64,000 nt of DNA from Chondrosia reniformis (lineage: Eukaryota; Porifera; Demospongiae; Chondrillida; Chondrillidae): positions 2,728,001 to 2,792,000 of the forward strand of contig OX359197.1 of the NCBI GenBank assembly GCA_947172415.1, written 5' to 3'. The notes under the pieces were generated by a model. That model was not told the DNA's origin, did no database searches, and was given only the letters and a program-made list of their open reading frames with translations. Positions within the stretch are counted from its first letter, which is position 1, and each line of letters begins with the position of its first letter. This document shows positions 46,601 to 58,299 of this stretch, piece after piece. A program made the translations under genes and the position numbers.

Positions 46601-49600
46601 AATTACAAACTGGAAGTGATGAACCTGAGTAACGCAGAATTCTATAAGGTAGGAACCTTTACCTCTGTCAGTAATTGTTACAGGCATTTGTTGTCCTGTA
46701 TATTTGTCTAATACCATCACCCTTAGTTTATCCTGTATCATCAAGCCTTCAATTTGTAAATTAATTTCTAAAGCATTAGAATGCCCCGAAATTACTTGTC
46801 GTAGCTTTTTTTCAATGTATGTCTTTTGTTCAAGTCCAAATACTTTATTTTCTCCATGTATAAAAGGATGCCTCTTTCTTGATTTTTCCTCAGTAACAGT
46901 TACTTTAAGAGCTCTAGAATGTTCAGTCATCAGAAATTTTTCTGTTACAGATAAACTTGAACGTCTCCTTTTTTTGAAAATGACATCATCAACAGCAACA
47001 GTAAATCCAGGTGCCAAATTTACAAGAATTTCACTATTAGTTGAAGTACGTCTAGACAATCTACTAAATTTACTTAGCATTCTTTTATTTGGCTCTTCCT
47101 GTGCGGCTGCTGCAACTTCAGTTATCATTGATTGCTCCTTATCTGCATGATATAGAACAAGTGATCTCCTAACATCTCTAATGGAAACTTCTTTTTTATC
47201 AGATAACATATGAAGACCATCCTCCTTCTGTACTACTGGCAGGACATCTTTGGAGTCTGTAGAGTCAAGAACATCTACATCAATTGGAAATCCATTGAGC
47301 AAAATATTGAAGGCAGAGGCTTCAACTCGATGCGATCCACTCAAGGCCAATTGGTACTCAATCACACAGTTGCCATTTTCATCAGGTAACAACTGAGTGT
47401 GAGTTTCGAATGTAGGAGAATAGATTGTGACATCGACAGGTAATTTATTAATCAACTGTGACACAACAATACTTAACATTTCTCCAGCTACATAGTATCC
47501 TCTGGATGGTCTGTAGAGTACAGTCTTACAACAAGATAAATCTACCACTGTAACAGGCTGTGGAAAACCAGGAACTAATCTTCCGCCCCATGTCAGCATT
47601 AATGTTCCTATTCCAGGATGTACTGCATTGAATGTCACTTCATATCTGTCGAGATGTTCCGCTAATGAAACTATGGAAATATTGAGGGGTTCTTTTAATC
47701 CTCTCTTTGCTGAGCAATGGCTTTGCATAGGTCCAGCCCCTGCCTCTATACAGTCTACAGTTATCTGAGCCATTCCTCCAATAGGCATCAATGGGGGAAC
47801 AGAGCCAAAGACCTCAATGAGGTCTTCATCTGTGACTTTGATAGTAAAAGGGCTGCCCTTAACATGAACCCTGTAGCAACGAACTTCAATCACATAGTCA
47901 CCAGGAAAATCAGCAGTAAAGACAACTTTAGTCTGCTTCTCAATTTGTTCACACTTAATGTTGCAATCCTGTTCCAGTATCAATGCCCTAACCTCTGCCT
48001 GTATACAACCAGACAAATAGGTGTCTACAAAAAAGGTGAATTCCCTTTTGGGTTTAATTTTGATATCATCCCTTGGAATAGACATCATGCAGTTGGCTGG
48101 ATCATATACATTCAGCTTGGTAGGCAAACGAGGAATTGGGTAATCTGCCCATTTAAAAATTAGCTTTACACTTCCAAAATGTATAGCAGTAATTTTAACA
48201 TCATATATGTCATTTCCCCATTCTTCACCTTCTGCTACCACTTCATCTTTTTCCCTTCTTGCAACTAATTCCTTCGTCTTTTGAGATACCATATCAGGAA
48301 TAGCTGGAGCCCACCAGTTGTACTCTGGCTGGACCAGTACTCCTAAAGCCTTACCATTGTCACAAAGCAACTGCTCATAAGAATACGAAAATGCTCCAGG
48401 ACCTGCTTTCATGCAATCAATTTTAATATTGCACTGTTCTCCACAAATTATAACATCAGGAACTAATCCATGTACAATGGCATCTGGATCACACACTTGA
48501 ATATTGAATGGTGCTCCTTTAATAGCTATTCCTCCACAATTAACAAGAACATGGTATTCACCAATATCTCTTGGAATAAAAACCCCTGTAGAGTTTGCTT
48601 CCCTACAATTAACCCTTCCCTCAATAACTTCATCAACCTCGCGGTAAGCATGTATAGTGATGTATGGAGTTCCTAGGACTACATGCCTTAGTTCAAAGGT
48701 AACTTCATGATGAGCTTTCATAATTGTTTTTGGTGGTAATACTTCATATAGGCTAGGGTCAGCAGAAATACATTTCCAAGTGCCAGGTAGAATATTCACT
48801 TCATTAAAGAAAAGTAACAATTCAATCATTCCAGTTTTCTTTAGACATATTGTAATTGACCATAGTGTCAGGCTCTCTTGTATCACCTGTAGCTGTTCAA
48901 CATCACCACTTTCATAGTGAAGACTCCCAGCAACTAGACCTTTCCCAGCCTTGCTAGTATCAACCACAAAGGAAAATGGTCGATCAATTAAGGGAGCAAA
49001 GACGTCAGGGTTTGGGATACTAGGGTCAGGGAGCTCTCTAAAAGTACAAAGCAGGGGGTCAGATCCATAAATTGTGAAGGGACTCTTAGGAATAGGATAC
49101 TTTGACCAAGTAATATTGAGGTTGTATTCTGCAATTTCTGGAAGGAACAGTTTGCCTTCATAGACTGTTCTTTTTCCTATTTTAGTTTTAGTAAACTTGA
49201 CAGGAATAGACTGATTGTATGCGTTCTTCAAAGACATTTCTAGAACACCATTTCCAGCATCTGTAGTATCAACCTGAAACTGAACGGGCTTTCTAATAAC
49301 AAAGTAAGGGTGTGGATCTTTGATCTTTCCATATAAAATACATTTCAATGCATCAGGTCCTGGAATAGCATTTAGTTTATATGGACTACCCCGGCAGTGG
49401 TATTCATCTTCAACAAAGCAATTCAACAGGTAGGGCCCTTGAACTGGAATAAAAAACTTTGTTGTGTATGTGGTATCAAGGTTATCTGTCATTTCAACTC
49501 TGACTTTAATATCCTCCAAATTGTTTTTGCGCCCTTTTGGGTGAATAGTTACACTTAAAGCCTCAGCTTCTAGAAGGCCATTTTGTGGGGTGAATACTGT

Positions 49601-52600
49601 CACCTCTTCAACTACACCAGAAAAACATTTTTTAAGGGGTCTGCCAGTGATGTAGCATTTCATGGGGTCAGCATATAATCTTATAATGAGATCTCTTGGT
49701 AAATCTGGTGTAGCAAAACCTGCAAATGTTATGTTGAAATACATTTTTCCTAGAAGAGTAGGAGTAAGTGTAACATCAAATTCTCTGTAAGCTACTTCCT
49801 CCATTATCACCAAATAGTGTATGTCATCTTCAGTTTGTCTTCTAGTAAAAGCATCAATAGTTGGATAGCAGTTTCCAACTTCAAGGCAATTTAAATGGAA
49901 CACACTAGCATGGTCTAAAAGTATGTGATTATGCTTCATCTTTGCACAGGACCAGATAAGCTTATCAGGATTTATAGCTCTCATTTCAAGTGGACTTCTG
50001 CAAATAAGATAATTGGCCCACCTGAGAGTAATAACATTGTCACAAATCACATTGGCATAAAAGTTTATTGGCTCACAGCCTTTCTCATTTTGCTCTCCAA
50101 TGTCAATCTTTAATGCACCTGGACCTTCTGATGATTCAAAGTGAACTGTTAGATCCCCAGGACCCGCTTCTTTGGTAAAAATTGATACACTTGTGTCGGC
50201 TTTTATCTTGATATAAAGGGGGAATCTACCATCAATATAACAGGATTCAGGGTCACACACTGGCACTAAAAAGGGACTACCAGGCACATGAATACCAACA
50301 CATTTAACTTCTGTGTGATAATAACCCACGAAGCGAGGGGCAAATGAATTTGTGAATATATTGTTATGGAGATAAAGTTCAACATCTGGCTTATCCAATT
50401 CATGTGTAGTTTCAGAAGATATGTATTTTTCATGAATAGTAACATTTAATACATCAAATATGACCCCATATCTCAGCCTTTCAATTCCCAATGGCGGTAT
50501 GGCTTGGTACTGTTGAGGGTCCACTAAATCATACTGGATTGTGTCACAGCATGGTCGTTTATTGTATAAAAAAGTTAGATAAATATATCCAGCTGGTCGG
50601 TGTGGTAGAAATTCAAATTTAAAGACACCTGATAGAGTTTCCTTGCCCAGAAGAATCCTGGGATCAGCCTCTTCTGAGTGTCGAACTTCAATTTCAAGTT
50701 CAGCTCCAGGAAATGCAGGATTTGTGTCAACAGTGAATGTGTATTTGTGTTCCACAATAACATAAGTGGTCTCAGGAAGGCCTTCAATGACACACCAAGG
50801 TGCATAGCACACAGGGACTGAAAATGGACTATAATTGATGTGGAATCCAACACAGGTCACTGACACATCATGATATCCAATGCGATGTGGTATGAAACCA
50901 GAATGTACCACAGTATCTTCTGCTATGATAGGAATACAAGGCTGCTCTTCCATCTCATCACCAAAGAACCCCTGTGTTTTCAAATATTTACCATGAATCA
51001 AAACATTTGTGATTTCTACTTCACAAGCTTCCAGCATGTTTTGGTAGTCAGGTGGATGAACTGCATTGTACATTTTGGGATCAACAATATCCCATTCTAA
51101 CAGCCTAGGAAGAATGTCAGTGTAGTTGTACAGGGGTTGCATGGTCAGCCATCCTGGGAATAGTGTGGTGAACGTGAAACCAAATACACCCGTTTCAGTT
51201 CCTTGGCCAATGCAAGTACTACTTATTTCCTGTACTTCCTTAAGGCCTTTCTGGGTTTCCTTAATATTCAAGACAGCTCCCAAACCTGCAGGGTTGGTGT
51301 CAACTTGAAATATATAGCTTTGGTTGTAAAGTACATATGTCTCCTTTGGAAGGCCTCTAAATTGACATTTGGGGGGGTCTACAACTTTGAAGGCAAAAGG
51401 ACTATTGTGAATAGGAACCTTTCTCCATAGGTTGTTCACCATATCATCCTTGGCTGTGATAATTGGTGATACGTCAGTAATGGTTACAGTCTGACCCTTA
51501 ATTTCCTCAACCCTTTTCTGTTCAGAGTATACCATGTTCCAAAATACATCAACATAATGGGTGTCAATTATAAAAGGAACCAAAACAACAGTGTGGAATG
51601 ATTCTTCATCAGTACAGTGCAAATTTGACAATTCAACAGGAAAGTCATCATTTGCAGGATCTTGTGCTGTGGAGGACAAGTAGCCATGACCTGCTGAGTA
51701 AATGTCAACGTAGAATTCTATAGGCTCTCTCGCATTGAAAATCTTTTCAGGTTTCAGGGCTTCGCCATACCCAATGCAATTAGTGGGATAAGAAACTAAA
51801 TCCCTTTGAAAAAGCTTATGACTATATTCTTTCCTTGGTGCTCCAGCTTCAACACGATACTTAGTAGGAGATGGACGGCAATCAGTATAATTATACTGAG
51901 TCCAAAAGGTGAGCCAACCTAAATAATTGGCAACTAGGGTATAGTAAAGAATACCATTTTCTTCCTTTTCTAGAATAAGTTCTTCTGAACGATGTGGTAT
52001 AGATGCATCATCAGGCTCGTGTAAAACAAATACCTGCATTCTAGCACCCACTCCGGCAGGGTTTGTATCAATCTGGAATTTGTAAAGTGTATCCTTAAAA
52101 ATAATGTTGTCCTTAGGAATATGATGGTAGACACATTTAGATGGGTCTACTATATAAAACAGAAATGGACTATCTGGAATAGGTGTTCCATCCCAAAAGC
52201 AATCCAATGAGTGCATATTTATTTGGGGAGGTGTAAACTGCAGTATGTGAACATTCATCTCTGTACCTTCCCAATTAGGTTGGGCATCACTGACGGAAAT
52301 GTCAAAAGGCTTTTTGTTTGGTCCAATAGCATTAACTGTAAGCTGAAAAGGACCACACCTGTGAATATCAATATAAAATTCAATAAGGGTACCAAGATTG
52401 AAGTATTGTCCTGGTCTCACTGCATCTCCAAAAGGAAAACAAAAGTCAACTACCCACACTGGAAAAGGATTTGGGTTCAATGGATAGGATCCATAGAGGA
52501 CACTTACTTTAGACAAACCTATCTCTTCACCATGGAGAACTATGTTATACTCTTCTTCTTCAGTTTGAATTATCTCTGGTCGGAGATACTTCATTTCTGA

Positions 52601-53664
52601 AGAAGTCACCTGGACATCAGCAAATCCTGCATTGAAAACAGTCAATTTAAGGGATTTGTAGGTATTGATGTAGATGATTCTGGGAGGGGAGGTGAGCTTG
52701 CAATTAGCTGGCAGGATAAAGTCTATTTTGATTGGTGACCCTTGTATTGGCACACCAGCACAATGGAAAGAAATGATATGGCGCCCAATTTCTTCAGGGG
52801 TATACTCTGTTTGATCAAAATAGGCATCACCCTGCTTGAACGAAAACTGGATTTCCTTAGTTCCAGAAGGACCAAGGGCATTCAAAGAGATACCTCTAAG
52901 GCTGTACCTGTCTTGTGAAGTACACTTGAAAGTAACAGTTGTGCCAAAAAGGACTGGACTTCCAGGGGGAGGATTATGCTGGACTACATCACACACTTCT
53001 GGATCAACACAATAAGCAGTGTAAGGACTTTCATGGACATGAACTCCAGCAACTTTCACGTCAACAGTTTTAGGTTCAGAGTAGTTTGCTTTATGAGACA
53101 CAACAACATCTCCATTCTCTTGCAAGTGATAGTCACACTCTTGAGGAGCACCATCAAAACGTCGAACCATGACCCTCAAAATCTTTGTACTATAGACCTT
53201 AGTGATTCTGAATTTGAAGACCCTTTGAATTGCCATGCAAGTGGTCTCTTTAAGACCAATCACCTTGCATACCTCTGGATCAACCACATGGAGATTCCAT
53301 GGAGAATTAGGAATATCAATGTGTCCCCAACGAACATGTATTGTAATATTACGCACCTCACTTGGAAGGTAAGTCACTTTGAAGAGGTTGGAGTGCCCTG
53401 GAACTAACTCTGATGTGACAGCTACACCTTCTATTGTAACATGCACCTGGCCTTGAATGGCAGATCCATATTTGCCATCAACGAAAAAAGTTCCTGGTTT
53501 ATTAATTATAGCCTGCTCCAAACCACTTCCATATGCACAGACAGTGTTGGGAGGTGTTATGTGGTAAGCATTCTTGAGTGCACTGAGGTAAACAGCCATT
53601 GACAGTTCATCAATATGCTTGTTCATCATTTGATGATATGTCATCACAGGCTCCACTCCTAAAC
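43613..53664 (-). CDS. Filamin-family protein: end of CH domain and ~30 filamin repeats
   Basis: One exon of 10.05 kb. Acceptor ATACTGTAG lies just above 53664, and the first residues (GLGVEPVMTYHQM, DELSMAVYLSAL) complete a CH domain begun in exon 60788-61219. About 30 immunoglobulin-like filamin repeats of ~95-100 residues follow, recognisable by terminal motifs such as HVPGSPFLVPVCDP, PIPKSPFTIYG, HVKGSPFTIKVTD, HVQGSPFKVTSLP and HIPQSPFRFRI. A repeat-free charged hinge of ~140 residues (DNA ~46850-47260) has FSRLSRRTST and KKRRRSS. The C-terminal ~200 residues are a unique charged tail ending QYSGNE, not a filamin repeat. Expected role is actin cross-linking and mechanosensing scaffold. 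Vertebrate filamins have 24 repeats spread over many exons, so both count and exon structure differ. Confidence 0.9.
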
Positions 53665-54089
53665 CTACAGTATATTGACATACAAAGAGTAACTTAATCT
53701 TGGTAAAGAAACAGTTCAATGGTAAGGAATCCATAATCTTATATTGATATCAGTTACTCTTGTATTAGCTACACAGCTTTACATCCTATCTAACAATCAG
53801 CCACGCTTACTCTTCTAAAATTTGGTGATATACCTAAATAAAAATAAAACAAGTAGTTCAAGTTTGCCCCCAGAATTAACTCAAACTTCGCTACTTGGTT
53901 GGGATTTAATATAAATATTCATAATCTTAATGATTGAAGATGCTTAACTGTCCTGAACTTTATTAATAGCAATGGAAAAGCTTCATTAACTAAAGCTTCC
54001 TGAATGCCGCCATTTGCAAAAACGATGTATTGACGTATAAGTGTTATAATAGTACGTAAAAACACGTACTGTATATATCAGTCTACACA

Positions 54090-54840
54090 TACAGTACAAG
54101 TTAAGGTAATTTAATAAAAATAAATAAATAAACATATAAATAAATAAATAATATAAATAAATAATTCATATGGCTCCAAGGAAGGACCTAGAAACAGAAT
54201 GAGTATATTATCATAAAGTTTAGGGTATAAAACTCATTTTAAATTAAGGGATTTTTCATTTAGGCCTTGTTTGCTAGAAAACGGAGGCCAAAGTCTGCAT
54301 ATAAAATGCCAAAGGACTATAGAAAAGCTGTAGGAAATTTATATTGAAACATGTGTTATATTGATAAAGTTTTCAATTGTTCAGATCACTTTGAAACCAA
54401 CAAACACCTGGCGAAAGGTTGTTTAATTAAAATTGCAAAATAATCAAGATATAATGAAGAATTCAAGGTTATGATTGTGCAATCTAGTAAGTATTATGAC
54501 GTTTTTGAAAGGTCCAGAATTAGTTAAATAATGTTGCTGACGTTCTTATCCATGTGTGCAAGTTTTCCATGTGTATATACAGTAGAATCTCATAACGAAA
54601 TTACACATAGCAAATGTCTATAAGTATAGTGAAATACTCTGCTACCTAATTACACTCAAGCACACTACACAGTGCAAGTTATTGGCAAATATATAAAATA
54701 TTAAACATACCATCAAGTATTGCACAGTACAAGTTACAAATTTAAGAGATCCAAGTGACTATGTAATAATAAAATAACACTCAAGTACTAGCTACACAGT
54801 GTAAGTATATACACTACAAGTTACAATATACCATAGTGCT
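54090..54840 (+). repeat. Repeat family A, degraded copy
   Basis: TACAGTACAAGTT at 54089, CATATGGCTCCAAGGAAGGA near 54168 and AAACGGAGG near 54280 match A. From about 54660 several short pieces with CAGTGCAAGTTA- or CAGTACAAGTTAC-type ends lie side by side, suggesting repeated insertion or terminal rearrangement. Confidence 0.7.
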
Positions 54841-55222
54841 ATAAACATATGCGTGGCATTTATTTATGCTATATATGCAAGTGACTACCGAAGCGCATAA
54901 TTTAATTTTCGCACTTGATTTAACCACACAATTCTTTTCTCTGTTAAGGTGTTAAAAAGACCATCATTTAAGAACAATTCACGATGGAAGTCCTAAAGTA
55001 TTTTAAGACCATGGTACTGACAGCAAAAGAGACAGGTATCAGCGAGAAAGCTACAGTGGGGATTAAAATTAATGAACCATATAATCGCGTGCTACTCGCG
55101 TGCCCTTCGATTACTCGTACGAGTAAAATAATACTCGCAAATCGTTAACACCTTCGGCGCAATGATTATATTATATAGCGCGCATACATTTTGGTGTGAA
55201 ATTTAAGATTGCAAGCGTCAGA

Positions 55223-56560
55223 ATGCCGAGAAAAGCGAAGGAAATCTCTGTACAGTGGCTGGAATCGAAAGATCGCGGCAAGATACATCGAATTAACGTC
55301 AAACATATCGTTGGCGACTTATCCGAGATCGATATTGGAATGAAAATCGTCGTAAGACTAAACACCCGACGCTATCGTGCAACCGTGGTCGATTTAATGG
55401 ATTGGGATCCTCCTAAAAAGACTACGCGGAAGAGAAACAAAGGCCAAGAAAACCTAAGGAAGACGAAGAAAAAAACACAGAAGAAATCACTTTGGTTAGG
55501 TAATGGATCACCATCTGTAGAAGGTGGGAAGATAGGAGAGGACAAATTAAACTTTCAAGACATCCGTGAGTTAGACGACAGCATTGATGAAGGGACCTTG
55601 CCTCTGCAGGATGTCACCAACAGACAATCTACAAATTCAAAAAATTCTGAATCACCTTTTGCGGAAATTCTATCACCCAACCCTTCTCCATTGGCAGTAC
55701 TCTCACCAAGCCCCCCAACTAATCCACCCACGAAGCAACGACCTAACCCTCCCACTCCCAACTTCCAGTCACCCTACCCTCCCCCTCCCACAATTCAGCC
55801 ACAGCCTTCCCCTCCCACAATCCAGTCATCCTACCCTCCCCCTCCCACAATTCAGCTACAGCCTTCCCCTCCCACATTCCAGTCACCCTACCCTCCCCTT
55901 CCCACATTCCAGTCACCCTACCCTCCCACATTCCAGTCACCATATCCTCCCACATTCCAGTCACCCTACCCTCCCACATTCCAGTCACCCTACCCTCCCC
56001 CTCCCACAATTCAGCCACACCCTTCCCCTTCCACCATCCAGTCACCCTACCCTCCCCCTCCCACTTTCCAGTCATCACATTTCCCCTACCATACAAAGCC
56101 TTCTGTCTATGCAAGTCATGCCCATGCTAGCACTCCAAAAAGTCACCATTATGAGTACACAGAAGAAGAGTCCAATAGTGATCACGACTGGATAGACTTT
56201 GAAGCAGTCTTTGATAACTATGATCTTGGACCTCCTTTGAAGTTTTCCAAGAAGACTATTGATGATTGCTACCAAAGAGCAAGTTCCCGCTCCAACTTTG
56301 CAGTTCAATTAGTACGAGAAGGGTACTCAAAGATGGAAAGATCAACATCGAACTGCACAGGGGACCATCGCTATGGCAAAAGGAAACTGTCACCCACTCG
56401 AATGGAAGCAATGAAAGATGCTGTCTTTTCGATTTATCCCATTAGACCTGGTGACAGCAAGGCAGATCAATGGCGAATATTCAAAATAGCAATTGACAGC
56501 AGCTGTCGTCAATTAAACCGCTCTAAGAAAGTAATATCTAAAACTGGATATAATTTTTAA
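55223..56560 (+). CDS. BEN-domain protein with proline-rich repeats
   Basis: ATG at 55223 (MPRKAKEISVQWLESKDRGK) to TAA at 56558-56560, 445 residues, no intron. Residues ~6-60 look like a small beta-barrel (VQWLE...KIVVRLNTRRYRATVVDL), followed by a basic stretch (KKTTRKRNKG, KKKTQKKS). The middle ~130 residues are a Pro/Gln/Ser repeat built on PTFQSPYP and PPPTIQ units. The C-terminal ~90 residues match a BEN domain: SNFAVQLVREGYS, then SPTRMEAMKDAVFSIYP and WRIFKIAIDSSCRQLNR. BEN domains bind DNA or chromatin and repress transcription. It shares one transposon with the transposase below and may regulate it or the host. Whether it is cargo or an element gene is unknown. Confidence 0.8.
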   Translation: MPRKAKEISVQWLESKDRGKIHRINVKHIVGDLSEIDIGMKIVVRLNTRRYRATVVDLMDWDPPKKTTRKRNKGQENLRKTKKKTQKKSLWLGNGSPSVEGGKIGEDKLNFQDIRELDDSIDEGTLPLQDVTNRQSTNSKNSESPFAEILSPNPSPLAVLSPSPPTNPPTKQRPNPPTPNFQSPYPPPPTIQPQPSPPTIQSSYPPPPTIQLQPSPPTFQSPYPPLPTFQSPYPPTFQSPYPPTFQSPYPPTFQSPYPPPPTIQPHPSPSTIQSPYPPPPTFQSSHFPYHTKPSVYASHAHASTPKSHHYEYTEEESNSDHDWIDFEAVFDNYDLGPPLKFSKKTIDDCYQRASSRSNFAVQLVREGYSKMERSTSNCTGDHRYGKRKLSPTRMEAMKDAVFSIYPIRPGDSKADQWRIFKIAIDSSCRQLNRSKKVISKTGYNF

Positions 56561-56705
56561 TTTGATTTTTAAGTACTATTAACTTATCTATTATTACTAT
56601 ATACATGTTTTATATTTAGCTATATTATTTTATTCTTTTTATTCTTATTTTTAAGATAGCAAGTCTTTTACAATATTGAGAAAATTATAGTTTTTTAGTA
56701 AAAAA

Positions 56706-57725
56706 TCATTCTCCTGTGATTCCCCCTTCTTCCAGTATGATCTTGGGAAGCACAACATGTGTATGTCCTATGTACTTGATGCACTTGTCAACAGTCATTC
56801 TCTCAGCCCAAAACATTTTGATACCATCCACCAGTTCTTGCTTGGTCATGGGCTTAACATGTCTCGCAATAAAATATTTTAGCTCCCTCCATACCCTTTC
56901 TATAGGGTTAATATCAGCACTACTGGCTGGAGTGGGCCACCAGTTAATCCCTTTCTCTCTGTAAAATTCTTTTGCTACTCTACTTGTGTGCTTCGGGTCG
57001 TTGTCTTGCATAAACCGGTAATTTCCACTTTGAAACTTGTTCTCTAAAAAGGGGAGCAGAAAATCTTCCAGTATTTTTATGTACAAAGGGCCATCCATAA
57101 TTTGGTCAAAAATGCATATGTTCGTAGCTCCCATCTTTGAGATGCCAGCCCACACATGGACTTTCAGAGCATGCTTGGGCTTTGGTTTTAGCAGCCTCTC
57201 TTTTCCCATCTTCACTCTCATAGTCTGGTTGTGCCGGCATAGTTGAACTGATGATTCATCTGTCCATATAACATTGTCAAATTCATCTGTTGTATCAAGG
57301 CACATCTTGGCAAATTCTATACGTTTTAACTTGTTCCGGTCTGATATCATTGGGCCGAATCTTGTCCTCACAACTGCCCATTTCAGCACCAAACGTAGGT
57401 ATCTCTTTATGGTTGGTATGGAAAGCTGAACGCCGAATTTCCTTGCCAATGATCGCTCCAGTTCAGCTGAGGTTGTCTCATCGTCCCTTTCTAGCTCTGC
57501 CTCCATAAATGCTGCCATTTCGGCTGTGACTTTCGAAGGTCTACCGCTGCGATATTGATCATCAAGGCCGCAATGTTGCCAACGAAATATCCATTTACGT
57601 ACAGTCGCTCGAGTTGTCACCTTTCCTTCCGAACGCAAAATCGTCACAATAGACGATATACTGTTTCCTTCTTCCCATAGACGAATGATTCTCTCTCTCA
57701 AATACCGTGACAAGCGGGTTGGCAT
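56706..57725 (-). CDS. Tc1/mariner transposase, DD34E, apparently intact
   Basis: ATG at 57725 (MPTRLSRYLRERIIRLWEEG); 339 residues, the normal length for Tc1. Residues ~1-110 form the bipartite helix-turn-helix (ATVRKWIFRWQHCGLDDQ, GRPSKVT, a Tc1-type linker). The catalytic triad is NVIWTDESSVQL, YRFMQDNDPKHTS and INPIERVWRELKYF, with 34 residues between the second Asp and the Glu, which is the Tc1 DD34E spacing. No stop or frameshift. A non-ATG upstream extension is less likely. It catalyses cut-and-paste transposition at TA sites, which fits the element's TA flanks. Confidence 0.9.
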   Translation of the reverse strand: MPTRLSRYLRERIIRLWEEGNSISSIVTILRSEGKVTTRATVRKWIFRWQHCGLDDQYRSGRPSKVTAEMAAFMEAELERDDETTSAELERSLARKFGVQLSIPTIKRYLRLVLKWAVVRTRFGPMISDRNKLKRIEFAKMCLDTTDEFDNVIWTDESSVQLCRHNQTMRVKMGKERLLKPKPKHALKVHVWAGISKMGATNICIFDQIMDGPLYIKILEDFLLPFLENKFQSGNYRFMQDNDPKHTSRVAKEFYREKGINWWPTPASSADINPIERVWRELKYFIARHVKPMTKQELVDGIKMFWAERMTVDKCIKYIGHTHVVLPKIILEEGGITGE

Positions 57726-57749
57726 GATTTGAATTGCTTTCAAAAATAA

Positions 57750-57975
57750 GTAGACACTCAAACTGACTCTAAAGTGTAATTCAACGTGCCTATTAACGCA
57801 TTATAGGTGTGTAGAGAGATCGTGTATATTACAATCGCTCGAGTCGGCCTCAGCAAAAGAATCGTTTGTCTTTGGCAAGAAAGGAACAATATATTGTGAC
57901 GATTTTGCGTTCGGAAGGAAGAACTCAAATACCGTGACAAGCGATTTGAATTGCTTTCAAAAATAAGTAAACGCC
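57750..57975 (-). repeat. Rearranged duplicate of the transposase 5' region
   Basis: TCAAATACCGTGACAAGCG and TTTGAATTGCTTTCAAAAAT occur at 57697-57750 and again, with a deletion, near 57926-57970 in the same orientation. TATTGTGACGATTTTGCGTT at 57893 is an inverted copy of part of 57625-57655. The element's transposase-side terminal region was therefore built or altered by local duplication and inversion. Confidence 0.75.
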
Positions 57976-58299
57976 TAAGAATTAACTAGAGGTAGACGAA
58001 TTTCGTTAAAATTAGCACCTTCAACGTTTTACTCGTGCGAGTACATTCGAGTACTCTCGTGTAAACGCGTGTTACATGGCTTATTACTTTTAATCCCCAC
58101 TGTACGTATGAAGCGAATGCTGCCGTATCACGATTGACAAGTCTACAGATAGAAAATCTTAAACGGAAGGCTTATACGGCCTTCAGCGATGAACAGAGAG
58201 CTGCTATTGGTCAGTATGCTGCAGCAATCTTTCAAATCGCACAATTATAAAATGCATATATTTTAGAATGGTCCCAAAAAGCCAAAATCGCAAAATTTC

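Larger units (their letters stand above)
55054..58102. mobile_element. Two-gene Tc1/mariner element carrying a BEN-domain gene
   Basis: The left end CAGTGGGGATTAAAATTAAT (55054) and the right end in reverse complement CAGTGGGGATTAAAAGTAAT (58102) are terminal inverted repeats, flanked by TA on both sides (55052-55053, 58103-58104). Removing the element and one TA restores an uninterrupted host ORF. Inside lie the BEN-domain ORF (plus) and the DD34E transposase (minus), convergent, with about 145 bp between stops. Both are intact, so the insertion is relatively young. Confidence 0.9.

Noticed and set aside
46704-47150. 148-codon plus-strand ORF, and other plus-strand ORFs of 60-150 codons across 43.6-53.7 kb
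   Set aside because: They lie antisense to the filamin exon, whose reading is unambiguous; no motif in any of them.
55743-56114. Minus-strand ORF of repeated WEGEGRVTGM units
   Set aside because: Antisense of the proline-rich minisatellite; no domain outside the repeat.
55584-56195. 203-codon plus-strand ORF rich in His/Pro/Ser/Leu over the BEN gene
   Set aside because: It is the alternative frame of the same 24-bp repeat array; the BEN-domain frame has recognisable flanking domains.
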